A DNA stretch of 64,000 bases from Prinia subflava (lineage: Eukaryota > Chordata > Aves > Passeriformes > Cisticolidae), in assembly GCF_021018805.1 (NCBI RefSeq), contig NW_026960610.1, positions 620,001 to 684,000 of the forward strand. Reading direction: 5' to 3'. Every line of letters starts with the position of its first letter. Position 1 is the stretch's first letter. A model generated the notes under the pieces. That model made no database searches. It was given only the letters and a program-made list of their open reading frames with translations, and was not told the DNA's origin. This document shows, one piece after another, positions 1 to 13,595 of the stretch. The position numbers were made by a program, and so were the translations under genes.

Positions 1-527
1 CAAAGGGCAGCCTCCCTTACCAGGCTCTGACAACAGAGCCAGCTCTCCGAGCTCACAGGATCTGACTTGCTACAGAGTCTGGTCTGTTGCCTTGTGAGGG
101 CTGCTGTGTTTTGGGAAAATAGCAATTTCTGAGCTGCCCAGATGGCTTTTGGAGAAACTTCAGGAGCAGCTGAACCCCACCCTCTGTAAAGGCTGCTCCT
201 CCAGCCTGCTGTGGGACCACATGGAGACTGTGTCTGGCTGCAAGAGCATTCCCCTCCTTCCCCCAGCCCTCATCTCCCAACCAAAATAACTTCACCATTT
301 TCCCACTTTGCTCAGAATAAAAGAGCTTCTTATTTTTTGTAGCTTTAGAGCTCTGTAGGAGATCCAAACTTCCATGAAATTTCCAATTCGAGAAGGGGAA
401 ACTCCGCTCCATCCTTCCCTGTCCAAATCTCTAAGCCTCACCCCTGCAAGCAGGCAAATTCCTATTCTGGCCTCAGAAGGGATTTTCCTCACTCAGGGCT
501 GAAGCACATGGCAGAGAAAGGCAAATA
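1..527. other. No gene recognised
   Basis: Single-copy-looking sequence without a recognisable exon, RNA or repeat. Short open frames here have no family features. By synteny this could be intronic or intergenic sequence near SEPTIN6, but nothing in it proves that. Confidence 0.5.
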
Positions 528-690
528 CAGAATCATAAAATCATAGAATGGTTTGGGTTGGAAGGAATATTGTCTAGTTCCAAGCCCCAAATCTCCTGCT
601 CTGGGAACTGAGCAGTCCCTGATTGCCAGGATGACATATCCAGTGTCTTTCCGGAGGCAGCAAGATCCATTAACATTTCAAAGTCAATGT
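528..690 (-). repeat. CR1 LINE 3'-end fragment
   Basis: The plus strand starts with copies of an ATCATA-type octamer (AATCATAAAATCATAGAATGG) followed by GGTTTGGGTTGGAAGG. This is the reverse complement of the usual CR1 3' tail, whose hallmark is repeats of ATTCTATG/ATTCTGTG. The element therefore lies on the minus strand and is 5'-truncated, as most CR1 copies are. The left boundary is clear; the right boundary is approximate. Confidence 0.8.
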
Positions 691-1228
691 ACACTTTGAG
701 CTGCAGAACTGCCTGGGAGCCAGCTGAGAGCTTGTGCTCCATCACCAACCAACACAAACTACAGCTAGAACAGTCACCAGTGCAGTTGCTCTTTGCATCA
801 GTCTGGTTTTCAATCCAAAGAGGAGAAGAAGGAGTCAGCTGCCATGGCTGCAGTCCCTTGTGCTACCTCAGTGCATCAGCTGTACTTACAACAGCACTGG
901 CCAGAGCAAGGGAGGGGACCCAGCAAAGCACAAGGTTACCTCTGTCACTGGAAGAATAAGCTGGTCCAACAAGCCCTTCATTGACTTGGAATCTCATTGT
1001 CTGGACTTGTCAGGGACCATTTGCCCCCACAAAGGAGCAGGTGCACAAATCAGACTAGTGCATTGCCATGGTTTGGACAGGTATTTTGAGAGTTAACAGC
1101 CAACAGCCTTTATGGTCTCCCAGGCTGCTCTCAGGGATTCCAGGAAAACAAGTGTAAAAAAAGACAAAAATCTAAACAGCTTGAGAAGGCTGCAGCATTC
1201 CCAAAATGCCTGCCAAGGGATGGGTGGG

Positions 1229-1804
1229 TGTCCTGGGGTGATAGGACATTTTCATGCTTTGTATCCCAATCGTGTTTTTTTCCTGTTCCCGTGCTCCCAG
1301 TTTGTTTTGTCTATAGCTGCACCCCTCCCCCGGCTGCTTGCTCTGGCTCGCTCGCTGCTAGCTTTAGGCTCGCTTTGCTGGCTTTGCTCTCTTGCTTTTT
1401 GCTTTTTGCTTGTTTTTTGCCATTTTTCTGTTTTTGTTTTTCCCCTTCTTTCCTTCCTCCCCTTCCCTGAAGACATCGGACCTGCTTCGGACCTTGATTC
1501 AGGAACGTCAAGGACCCCCCCCCTGGAGTCTGCATTACAGAGAAGCTCAGCACCCTCCCCAGCAGACTGCCCAAGCCGTTCGGCCTCTCTTGGACTGGTG
1601 AAAACGTTTGTTGTCATCTCGGGCTGTTTTTCTTGTGTTGGGGAGTGTTTTTTGTCGTTTCTTAATAAACAAGTTTTTTCCACTTTTCCTCCGAGGAAAT
1701 TCCTCCCGAACCCGGTGGTGGTGGGGGGGAGGAGTTGTGGAGGTTTGTTTCCTTTAAGGGACTCCTTTGGAGATTTTTCCCCTAATTTGTCCTAAACCAG
1801 GACA
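1229..1804 (+). repeat. ERV LTR (tRNA-Ile primed family)
   Basis: A 576-bp LTR. It starts TGTCCTGG and ends CCAGGACA, a perfect 8-bp terminal inverted repeat with the canonical TG...CA ends. AATAAA at about 1664 lies near the 3' part, so the LTR reads on the plus strand. A primer-binding site follows it, so this is a 5' LTR with a stub of internal sequence and not a solo LTR. No matching 3' LTR is seen nearby; the body has been lost or decayed beyond recognition. Confidence 0.8.
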
Positions 1805-1812
1805 AATATTTT

Positions 1813-1830
1813 TGGTGGCCCGTACGGGGA
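1813..1830 (+). promoter_or_regulatory. Retroviral primer-binding site, tRNA-Ile
   Basis: TGGTGGCCCGTACGGGGA begins 8 nt after the LTR end. It is an exact 18-nt complement of the 3' end of vertebrate tRNA-Ile(AAU) plus CCA, as I recall that tRNA. In a live element this is where minus-strand DNA synthesis would be primed. Confidence 0.8.
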
Positions 1831-4800
1831 GGTCGACCATACAAAGTGGAAAAAACTTTATTCTAATAATATTTTGGTCTCAGTTGTTTCGTGGGCATAT
1901 TGGTATGTCTCTTTTTGAAGTTATAATGTCATTTGGAGTGAAAGCCTGCCTCTATTTCTAGTCATTAGGGTTCTTTGAAGTTTTAATACCTTTGTGGTCC
2001 CTAGGTTTATTTTCTTATCCAGAAATAGCTCCTGTGTTGTCCCTAATGCATAGCTTTTGTAGCCATGGGGCACTAACCAGAATATTTATCGGGCTGGGCT
2101 TGGTTGTGATGATTGCCTACTTTAAATCTATATAAAGTGTTTTTTCCAGCAAGAGTGACTTTAAGTGTCAGAGGGGCTAGGAGAAGTGCTTAAGAGATGC
2201 AGAACATACTTTTACACTCCACCTCATGCCAGCTACACAGGGCCAGCAAAGGCAACTTTGAACTCAAACACTGAGTTTTTCCTTTTGGAAGGGGAAGATA
2301 GAAACTGTGGCATTTTTCCACAGGTGGGAGTTGCCCATCCAAGCACCTTCATGATTGAAACATCCAGGTACTAACATAGCATCTCATATGAAGTCTGCAC
2401 TCCCAAATTTACATTGAGCCAGCAGATATCCCTGTCCCTGCACTGTGTAACCCCACTGACTTGACACAGAATTAAAGCCTGCCAGGGAAGACAGAAAAGA
2501 GAAGAAAGACTGTCTCAGCTGAAAGAATATTAACACTGACAGAGTGACATGAAATGGTAAAAGACTAAAGACACTAATAAAGTGTTCTGCTGTGTTAAAT
2601 ATGAGCAGATATAGGGAGCAGTGCTATTTTTAAGACAAAAACAACAGAAGGAAGAATTTCTGAATCTTGTGGGAGTTTCTGCCTCACACAGAGGCAACTT
2701 TTTGCTAGCTGGAAGATGTGAATGGTGCCAACTGCTTCTTGTAAGGTCTGATAAAAAGAACAAGTGGACTGTGCTTGTTCCAGACGATGGCACTGGAGTC
2801 TTCCCCAAAAAACAGAAATTATGAACAGGGATTAAAAGAGGCAGAATTACTTTGAAAAAAGCATCAGTGTACACAAACTGAGTGAGAGGCATCCCTGGCA
2901 GGGAGATTATTTCCTAATGTCAGGCTTATGGACACATGTGATTTGATCTCCAAAACCGTACTTAGGGATTATGCAACTCGACAGTGGTCTGCTGTCCCAA
3001 AACAGGGTTGACAAAGCTCTGTGGAGAGGGCAGAGAGAGTGACCTTTACTGGTAGAGTTCTGCACCAGAAAGATGTGACAGCAATGGAAAAGTTTGAGTG
3101 TTGTACCTTTCATCATGGGATGGAGTTTTGCTGTTAAGTCTGACAATTTTCAAGGACATTAAAAAAAAAAAATGGCCAGAGCCAACACTGCAGGTTCTGG
3201 ACATGCAACAGCCCTACATCAGTGCTCAGAAAGCACCATCCACTCTTAATGCCCAACAGCCCGGCTGTGCTGGGCTCCCCACACATCCTCTCGTTCTCCT
3301 GAGACATGTTCCCTGCTCCAGCTGCACATGCACAGGGTATCTTCACTGCTCTATGGAAGCACTTAATCAAATCTCACATTGATGGAAGTGGCATCACTTG
3401 CAAAACTACAGCTGGGACAAGCTCCTAACTTTCCAAACCAAGACAGGCATCTTCACGCTGAATGAACTTTCATGGCTTCTTTTCACAGAACTTTTAGCAT
3501 TCTAAGCACCTGCAGCAGTGAGCTGAATTATACACCACAAAAGCTGTACCTCCTCTTTTTGTGCCTGGAAATTTAATTTGCTTTTCCCTAGCATGTGCTA
3601 AGTGAAACAAGCAACTGCTCACTGCCCCCCTTCCCCATAACACTCAAGATTTAAGAGGCCCCAATCATATCATCATCAATAGACTCTGTGGGAGGACAGA
3701 GTCCTTGGAGTATTTCCCTGTTCAAAGGCAGGGAGCAGCTTTCACAAGAGCTTCCTTTCATGAGAGAGCAGCACCTGTCATTCATAAGATTAACAACTGT
3801 GATTCCAGATATCAAATAATTCAATTTTAAAGAAAATGTATATGCATGCGCAGCCTTTTCATGTGTAGAAATGGGAGCTAATCCAATGTAGCAGGTTTGC
3901 TGAGACAAGCCTGGAGGCAACTCAGACTGATAAGGCCATCTCTCAAGGAGAGAGGGGAAAATAGTTTGTTTCATCTGACAGGCATGCAGAGACACCACAC
4001 AATTCCCCACTGCCAGGCAAAGGCTGGGCTGCAGGGGCAAGGAAGGCAACAAGGGCTCACAAAATACACTGAAACACCACCTCAGAGGAGCACCCAGCTC
4101 CCAGTGTCCACCCCAGGGTACCAGTAGCACAGGGCAGGAGAAGGCTGAGGAGACAGATGGCTTTTTTATTAGAGAAACTGTTCTCTCCTCAGCTGGTTGC
4201 ACCAGTGACCACAGAAACAACCACTGGGCAACTTCCAGGCTGTACAGCTCATCATCCCAGAGAGCTGCCTGCTGGAGAGCACCAGGAATCCTGTGCACAT
4301 CCCTCTCTCCCCCAAGGTGAGAGCTCCCGTACATCACAGGCTCACTCCTTTGGAATGAGACCTCAAAGTCTTGGTACAGTCCCAGGGGAAAGTGAAGTAT
4401 TTCTGCCACAAAACAGCCTTTCTCATTGCACTGAATAGGCCAGTTAGAACAAATTCCCTGCAAATCCTGGGAAAGAGGAAGGGGCAAAATCCTGCTTAAA
4501 TTAGGATACTAGTTTAATGCAACTACAATTTACCCTGGCAAAAACTGAGATAGTTTACATCAAAAACCAGCAGCCTGTTCCTCCTCTTTTTCCCCTGTCT
4601 CACTGAGAAATACAGTCAGAACAGAAAGTCTCAGCCATTAAACACTTCTCCAGCCTTTGCACTGAACTAAGAGGCAACTAAAGATTTATCATGTAAGGTT
4701 TAGGAAGAAAATGGTTGTGCTGAGAAATAAAAGATCAGAGAAACCATCTGCAACACCTAACATTTAATGAGAGGTCTCATTTATTCTAGCTTTGGCTCTA

Positions 4801-6270
4801 GTCTCACGGGGGAGACAGCTTTCAGCAAGAGCTAAAAACTGCTCCACTCTGGACATGGTGCTGAGAGTAATTTCTGAAGCTTTCCTTGGCTTCTCCAGCA
4901 AGAGCTGGAAGAATCGCTGACTCAGATCCAGTATGACACAGAGTAGAATTATCACTGGATTTTTTGTTCAACAGATGCCACACACAGCTGAAAAATGGAG
5001 GGCAATGAAGTGCCTTTCTGTCATGTTTAGTGGGCTATGGGATCCTCATCCAATCTTCATTTGCTTCCTTGTTCTTCCAATTTTTTCATCCCAAACTCTG
5101 CTGTACAAGTGAAATCCAATGGAATAAATGACAGATGAACACTGGGAATTTTTGTTTTCTTTCTCCAGGATGTTTAAGTGTGGGGGCAAAGATTTGCAAA
5201 TAATTTTTTAATGAAGTTTATTATATTTTTCTATAAAGTTTCTTTATTTCAAGATTGTATTACTATTCATAAAAACTGACATTAGTAACTAATGTACATT
5301 GATCTTGGTGAGTCCTTCACCTCAACAACTGATTAATGCATTCCATTTCTGCCCTGCAAAGAGGAAAGCACAGGCATTCAGCTCCTCTCCACACATCAAA
5401 GTGAAGATATAACTACAGGAGGCACCCACTGCTACACCTAGAACTTGTAAAAACAACACTGCAGCCCAGTAAGTGGAAAAGGAAACACTTTTAGACTTCA
5501 GTTGTGGGGACAGGAGTTTTCCTTAGGTCATATCACATTCATGTACTGTGGAAATCACCTGACAGTGACCTCCACTTGTCGGCAAAGTTTATCATCTCAC
5601 AGGAATGTGGTTGTAAGGAAAATTGTCTTCTCAGCTCCATTTAACAGGGCTCAGCTCTCCTCTCCTTACTCTATTACTCTAGTTTCAGACTTAACCCTGT
5701 TCTGGGCAAACACCAAGTCCATATTATGAGCTGCATCTCTCATGGGAGGGGACAGAAAACCTCTGTGTGGATGCAGAGCTGACCACCAGCTGAGTCCCCA
5801 GGAGGTATCCACAGCTGCTGCTCTTCCCTCTGCCACACCAGGCACTGGTGGGATCATCTGCAGACAGGGCTTAGTCTGAGCAGCCACGGCCATGCAATAA
5901 CCTCCTGCTCCCAGAGGCAGGGCACCGGCAGCAGCAAACCCATCAGACAATTATTAATTCTCTATTTTTAATTTCCTAATTCACGTTCCCAAACTCTGGT
6001 ACCAAAGCCATACAGGATTTTACTTCTGTTACCTAAGAGAAGGGATTATTTGGGATCCTGACCCTGGGGAAGACCTGTGAGATGGGCTGCAGGGACAAAC
6101 ACCAAGTCCTGCTACAGTGCCAGGCCCCAGCTGTGATCCACACCACATGGCAGCTTGGATAACTGTCAGAAGAGTTAAGGCTTGGCCAGACACTCTTAAT
6201 TCAAGTATGCACAGAAGGGAGGAGAAAAAAGTAGCTTTTAGTGATTTAAGAGGAGCATGACTAGTATTTT

Positions 6271-6326
<56 letters not shown>

Positions 6327-8096
6327 CTTAACCAAACAAGACCTCATGACAAAGTACTCTGGCATGAGTACCTATTTTCTTTTAAAAATGTGAAATTCAA
6401 ACATATGAGGAAAAGAAAGATCATAATAACAGTCTGTAATTTTAGGTATTTTATTTCACTGCTTGGTAAAAAGCCATACTGCAGAACCACAGTGGGGATT
6501 TCCCAGAGCACCAGTAATTCTTGTTACTGAAAATAGAACAGTTAGGGAAATTTAAATCAAAGCTAACTTGTTAGTGCTGTAAGCTACGAGCTACATCCAG
6601 CTGCAGAAAACTTTTCAGCAAGAGAACTTCCCAAAATGGAAATACTCACCCACACACAGAATGTTGAAACAAAACCCATGATTAACCGACTTATTAACCA
6701 GCTGGTCAGGCAAACTATCAAATCCTACATGTCCAGAAAGCGGGACAGTACGACAGCCTTCACCCTGAAATACAATGAAATAGTCATGTCATTTTCAAGC
6801 AATATACACTTCTCTGTATAAACCCTTAAGACCTCCCAAGTGGAATCAACTGCACAGTCCAAGCAGAGATTTGCATAGATCTGTCAGTCATGTCAGTATG
6901 CTTCACTCTTCTCTAAAACAATTCCAGAAGGCACAAATAGAACACTTCATTTGCCAAGTGTTTGAAGGTAGCCCTGACAGAATAACACTAAAATGTACAA
7001 AACATGTACACAAACACAGCTGCTGAAATGAAGAGGTAAAAAAGACTTGTTTATTCAAAAAATAAGCAGAAACTCAAGTCTCACCTTATACTGAAAACAA
7101 AAAAAAAATCCTCTGTGCAAAGCAATGTACTAATGACACCTCCTCCTACAAGCCTATTACCATTCACTTTATGTGAATTGGAACTCACATGTAATTCCCA
7201 TTCACAGCCGCAATTATAGAAACTAGCTAGAAACAGTAAGGAAAACTGTACCTACAGGAAAACAAAGTGCAGAAAAAGTGTCCAGAAGAGAGCTCCTCAT
7301 AACCCCACAGGCCTGAAGGAGCCTGCCACGAGGGTTTGGAAGTGGATGTACCCAAACCTCTGGCTGGGGACAAGGGCTGCTCCTGCCCAGCCATCCAAAG
7401 GACTACCTGAGAAGCTGCTCCTGCACCCTGCTCTCTCCTGTGCTCAATATCACTAATCTGGTCTCCCCAGCCAAAAGGAACATGTGGTGCTCCATGCCCA
7501 GAACAGCCACGAGCTTTGGGAGGGGGGGGTCAGACATTTTCACCTGGCCAGTCTGTGCCAAGGCACCCTAGGTCCCAACCCTGTCCAGCCGACATGACAT
7601 GCGGAAGCTCAGCCTCAGAAATGGCACCAGGCAAAATGAAGAGTCAGTGTTGCACCCCAATACTGGTGTATGTTGTCCTCCTGCAGCCTCAAAAAGGTAT
7701 TTCCCTCTCTGAAGCAAAGGCTTTTCTTAAAAATGTATTTTAGTGTGAAAATCAGAAAATTCCCCTCTAGCTTTCCACCAGTTTGCAAAAAATACTACAG
7801 CCAAAAGGTAGTAGTTTATAGGGTGTGATTTTGAATTTATTCTTTCACAATCATGTTTTCAAATCTCTTGAAAACCTGTTTATAGGGATACACATACTGG
7901 TTTTCCCTCTTCTGCTGATGGCACTGGTATTTTAGGCTGGGAAAACATCCCCAAGGAGTACATTTACTACAGTAGCCTGTCAGTATGATTTCTTCTTTTG
8001 TTACTGTTTTGCTGTTGTGGGTTTGGGTTAGTTTTTTTTAGATATGAGGCTCCAAATACACTTCAATCATTAACCATACTTACCAGCCTGTGATGT
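1831..8096. other. No gene recognised (ERV stub, then unassigned DNA)
   Basis: The first few hundred bases are probably decayed internal sequence of the ERV whose LTR ends at 1804. The rest shows no exon with recognisable coding content on either strand. It contains one clear microsatellite, listed separately. If the CpG island at 15 kb is SEPTIN6 exon 1, this stretch would be intron 1 of that gene. Confidence 0.45.
6273..6322. repeat. (TAA)n microsatellite
   Basis: About 16 uninterrupted TAA/AAT trinucleotides. It gives a false poly-leucine reading frame on the minus strand, which should not be annotated as a gene. Confidence 0.97.
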
Positions 8097-9443
8097 TGTC
8101 TCGGTTTGAGGGGGAAGTGAATTTTTCAGGGAGTTGTGGGCAAACCAATCAATGGTCAGGTTTGAATGTTAGCATTTTTTAGTGGCCACTGGGGGGTTGG
8201 ACATGCCTCCGAGGACACAAGGAGTTAAAAGCAAGGACTCTCAGAAGGTCTGTCTCTTTTGGGTTCTGGTTTCAGCAGGGAAACATCTCCTCTCCCCTGC
8301 TCAGCTTTAGGCTGAGTGGGGGAGGGGAGCCACGTGGCCGGGCTGAGGAGAACCACGCGGCTGAACTGAAGTAAGCTGGGGCCCCGGGGGGGAGAAGAGA
8401 ATAGACAGAACTGGAGCTGAGCTGGCTCCATCCAAGATGGAGGGGTGGAAAACTGCGGAGGTGCCTTCCGTGTGTCTCCCCCCCCCCACCCCCCTCCGGG
8501 AGAAGATGCCCAGCCGCGTGGGAGTTGCCGAGCCTGGGAGTGCCTGAGCCTACACCCTGCCGGGAGCCAGAAACTGTTAACCCTTTCTTGAGGCAGAAAG
8601 AAACTTTTCCCAGACATTGATTCTCATGGCTAGTGGTTTCAGAAGAGAGAGAGAAACAGCTTAAGACTGAGATGATAAAAGAAGATGAAAAGAATCCCAG
8701 ATAGGCAGGGATGAAGAAGAGTAGCTTTTTAGGCTGGACTTTTCTTGCATAATGTTAGCCATAGACTGAACTTGAGTCCTTTTGAACATAAACTGCATTT
8801 TAGAGTGGATGTGGCCAGCTCGACTTGCTGCAGTGGAGTGAACAGAGACGAGAGGAAGAGGGTGTGGTGGTGCCCTCTGCCCTCAGAGAAGGAACCCTCA
8901 GCCCCAGGGAAAAAATGGAGAGAGCCCGGCATGCAAGCATCCATAAAAAGACCTCTATATGCAGTTTTGGCCCATGGACAGTGGTGAGAGCACTGGACAT
9001 AGAAAAGAGTGTCACCACGGCAACTTTTCTCTGGGCGGTGCCACGGGTGACATGGAAACACATAAGGGGTGGACCTGTGTTTTCTGAAGAGCAGTCTGTG
9101 GTGCGAGAGAGGCTCCTCTCTCCCTTGCTGAATTGAAGATTAGTTTTTTTGAGTGGTGATTGTTTGATTTAAAACCCAAGGGTTTGGTCTAGAGGGTAAC
9201 ATGTAGGGGGTGGAAATTGGGGGAGGAGAAGAAATGTTCTGGGAAGGTTTCATTTCTGGTTTTTGTGTGTGTTTAGAGTTTTCCTTTCTATTCCTGTTCC
9301 TATGTAATGTAATAAAGTTTTGTTCTCTGTTTTCAAGTTTTAGACTTGCTCTACTCTGTTCTTGACCACATCTCACAGTAGCTCATTAAGAAAAACATAC
9401 ACTCATGGGTGCATTAACATCTAGCCAGTGCTAACCCATGACA
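8097..9443 (+). repeat. Solo ERV LTR, 1.35 kb family
   Basis: Starts TGTCTCGGTTTGAG and ends AACCCATGACA. AATAAA at about 9310 sets plus orientation. The 5-bp GATGT flanks both sides (8092-8096 and 9444-9448). It is closely similar along its length to the copy at 22753-24158, which fixes both ends independently. No internal sequence follows, so it is a solo LTR left by LTR-LTR recombination. Confidence 0.88.
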
Positions 9444-12400
9444 GATGTGTAAATATGTTTCCCCTTAGCCAGATTTTATGTATTAGTCTGACTCTTCCTG
9501 ACAAGATGTCCACCAAATATGGCGCTTCATTAATTCCTGAGCACCTTCCCTCCTAATGACATGTTAATGAGGAAGGCACTCAGGCTCCCCAGCAGATTCT
9601 GGTTTTGCCTACTGACAATGCAGCTGTGAGGTCCAGTAACGCAGAATCAGCTAAAGCAGCAGAAAGGCCGTCAGACACACAGACATTGTGACAACACACT
9701 CAAATTATCCTAAACTGCATTCAGCAAAACAAAAGCTCAGCACTGGGGAATCTCATGGCAGTGCTGAACCTGCAGCAACAGCCCCACAGTCCTGGTGAAG
9801 AACAGAGTCAGGGGACAGAGCCTGTGAAGGCGCGAGAGAGAACCACCAGCAGACGGCTCCTGGGAAAGGAGAAATATCAAGTGTATTTTTAATACTCAGC
9901 CTTAAAACCACACTACTGGAAGACTGCTTGAACACTACTCTCCTCAGGAAACGTGGGCAGGAGTGTGGGCTCTCATTAAGAACAAATCATCTCCTCATCC
10001 CTAAATATAAGTGTGATCCAGACAGAACAAAATAAACGGTAGAAGTTAAGCCGCTCTCAGCTACAAGGAAGCTTTTACCATCACACAGAATTCAGCCTGC
10101 AAGTAATTTCCTGTAGGTTCTTTTTCTAGTCACCTGTGGTTTTACAATGCAGTTAAACCACACTTCACATCTGGTACAGGCCAGGAAACAACTACTGCAA
10201 AATGTGATTTCCAGTCACAGCAGCTAAGCCTCCATGTTAAGTACGCAGCCATAAGATATATTGTGCTACTCTGCCTAAAAATCTACAGCCTCCTTGGCCA
10301 AGGCATCAAGAGGTTGGATGCAGTGGAAAAAAAATATAATGCTTTAAGATCAGTCTGGTTTTGACACATATCAGAAAGTTGACAGCAATTACCAAACTAG
10401 TGGAGAGAAAAGAAACATTTTCTATCTGATCCACCAAGAAATAGTGCAAGTCACCAGTCTTCAAGCACCAAGTGGTATCTCTAGAGCACTGCTATATATA
10501 AACAGCACCATCATAAACAACATATGAACATAATGATTAGTCATCCTGCGTGTATATTAAATGTAGGTTTGGATCCCCTTGTTCAACACTGAAGGAGAAT
10601 ATGTTAAGCTTATAAGCTTTTTGCTGATAAGGTATTCAAGACTCTCCCATCATTCATCTTTCAAACCAGATCAAATTTAAAACATATAAAGAGGTACCAA
10701 CAAGGTAAGCAAAGTTTAACTACTGTATGCATGAAGACTTTTTCCAGAAGCATCAGTGAGCACTGGATGGCTGAGAGTCCTTTGTACTCTCTATTTTAAG
10801 TTTACATCTTCTTGAAATGAAGACAAAGATGGAATCTCTGGAAAGCCAGTGTGAACACTGGCACCACACCATGCCTTTTTTTCCCCATATACACAGAGTG
10901 ACCTCCTGCCTAGACAGAATGGGCTGTTGTTGCTTGGGAGGAAGTGAAGCGTGTTTGTCACAAACAAGATTAAAAGAACAAAAAGAGCAACACACTCTCT
11001 TGCTGTATTATCAGGCAGGGCTATTGCAGAGTGAAAGTAAGGAGCAGCCACTTGGAAAAGCTATTTTACTTCTTCCTTTCTTAGAAGGATTTATACAGCC
11101 TTTTGTAAGGGCTTCTCCATGCCACAGAAGCCACACTACCTACTCTAATTCTTACAGAAAACTATCCAAATCATATGGAAAATGCAAAGATGTTATAATG
11201 AGTGACCCCAAGCCTGAAAGCACCATACATTAACCATTAGTTTACATAAAAGGGGCAAGATTTAGTCTTCAGGTGTTTGAATCACTCCAGGGTCCTTGGG
11301 ATGAAAAAACGATTAGAGGAAAATCTTGCTGAATGCACACCTGTGCCCTGATCTACTTAGCAGGACAAGCAGGTCACGGTCACCTCCTGATGTCCTTGGA
11401 GCCCTGAGAGGCCATTGCTTCTTTGTGGAGATAAAGCAGAACACACACGATGGTGCTGCTCATTAGAAATGTCAACGCTGCATATTTGGGACTATGTCTG
11501 TGGCCAGGTCTAAAGGAATGTTGAGAAAGGATACCATGGCAAAGGCAAAGCCTCCACGTGGTGATATTCAGGCAGAGCACAGCAAAGAAAATAATGTTAC
11601 AGCTCTGAACCCAAGTGACCCAGTGTCCAAACGAGGTCCACACAGCACAAAACTGCTCTCAGAGGCTGCAGTACAATACTTCATCGAGTTTAATGTTTCT
11701 GTTCAGGACACTGACAGCTGACACTTAGTACTTCTGACACAATTTCTCACCTCTTCCCAAATGAGAATCACTTCAAATCCTGAGGCCTTGAAGACTCCCT
11801 TAGAAAGATTTCCAAACAGCCACAACAAACACAGCAGCACCATCCTGTAACAAAACTAAATCAAGCAACACACAGAGCTCCCTCACCACTGCCAGTGCTC
11901 ACAGCAGCCCCCTCCTGCCCCTCTGCTGCCCTGAATGCTGAGACCTGGGGGCTGAGCCCCCAAACCTGAGACAACTCTAGCACAAGAAGTCAAATGTCAA
12001 ATGGCAAAGCAAGGCAGAACCTGAACTCAGGTTTCCACACCACAGTTTTTCACACTGTCTTTAAGACAGAACATCAGATCCCTTCTCATGACCTTGGCAT
12101 TATGGCATTCACTTCCCTAGACTGCATTTGGTTCTGATTAAACAGCAAATTAGAGCAACACTTGTACCAATTATTTCTCACTTGTACAAGTATGTAATTC
12201 TCCTATGCAATGAAAGAATTATCCAGAAGACAGTATAAATATCCTCCATGAGATAAATGTAAATCAGGAATGTAAAGTCTAGATTAAGACTTTGTATTAT
12301 TTTTCCTTGCTCAGCTGATAAAAGATCAAGAATATAAAAGAAAAACACCAGAAAAGTGGGAGGGAAATAGTTTTGAATCAGGCCCCATGGAAAGCAAGAA

Positions 12401-13591
12401 GTGTCTCACCAAAGGTCCTGACCATCAACCACCCTCTCCAGACGCACTGCATCACTTGGCCATTTCACATTCACGGTCAAGTGCTTCCAAAATCTCAAAT
12501 TCTGACAGTTCTTAAGATTACACTTCTTTATGCCCCTAACAAAAGGGCGCAGAAATGCCATGCAGTTTGGATACATTCCCAGAAGTCTCCTCCAGCAGTT
12601 AAAAGATACATATCAGCAGTCACAATAATTTTTCTGACCTCTGCTAGAGACTGAGTTAGACAGTGCCTGGCAAGCAGGTCCTCTGCACCCATCCTCCCCA
12701 CTGGCAGAGGACAGGAGAAGGGGCTCAGCTCGGTGGTGACAAGGCCACCTTGCCCACCTGGGGAGAAGGGGGTTTCACCGACCATCCCTGCAATAAGTGT
12801 GGGTTTGATCAAGGGTTCTCTAGGACAATGGCAGGGTGGTAACCCAGCCCCAGCTCTCACACCTTAAACCCTGTTGGCACACACAGAGCCCTCTGTACCA
12901 CCAGGACATTACAGCTGACTGCTCCAGGAACCAGACATAACCAGATGCCCAAGACCTTGGCTGACAAGATAGCTGTTCATAAAAGGACATTTTCAATTTG
13001 CAGCACACTTATTTCAAGTCTGTCTCACAGCCAGCTTTCCCTTTTGCCTTCAAAGCGAGGCTGTGGGGTATCATAAATTCATTCCAGGCCACAAACAGAA
13101 GTCTCAAACTCCTGTACATTATCTTAGGAAAGCATAACGCTCAATTTCTTTAAAAGACAGGGAAGCAACTGAGTCACTTCACATATTTTGGCAGTCACAT
13201 ACAAGGCAATGGGTATGTTCAGGAGGAAATAACATCAAAAACTGGTAAGGAATGGCTACATCTACCGGTTCAGCGAGACTGGGTCCATGCTAAAACATAC
13301 TACTTTGAAGATGAAATTGGAAGGCATTCACCTCAAGTATTACTTCTATATTAACATATGGACGTGAAAGCTAGAAGCTCATCAAACCACAGACAAAACC
13401 TTTCCACATGCAAACATGTTACAGGTGCCTCCTTAGCATTTCTCTGACAAACGCAGAGATGGCTCATTTCCCTCTGCTCCTCTTCTGGATAATTCTCCGC
13501 AGACACACAGGGATCTTGTGCCGGGCTAGGCAGGTGGGCGAGCACGGCAGTGGCCGGTGGCACTACTGGGGACCCTCAGGGACAAAGCGCA
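9444..13591. other. No gene recognised
   Basis: AT-rich, apparently non-coding sequence. No exon, RNA gene or clear repeat boundary could be supported on either strand. Confidence 0.45.
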
Positions 13592-13595
13592 GCGG

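Noticed and set aside
6029..6325. Minus-strand frame with a poly-leucine start
   Set aside because: It is a translation of the TAA microsatellite.
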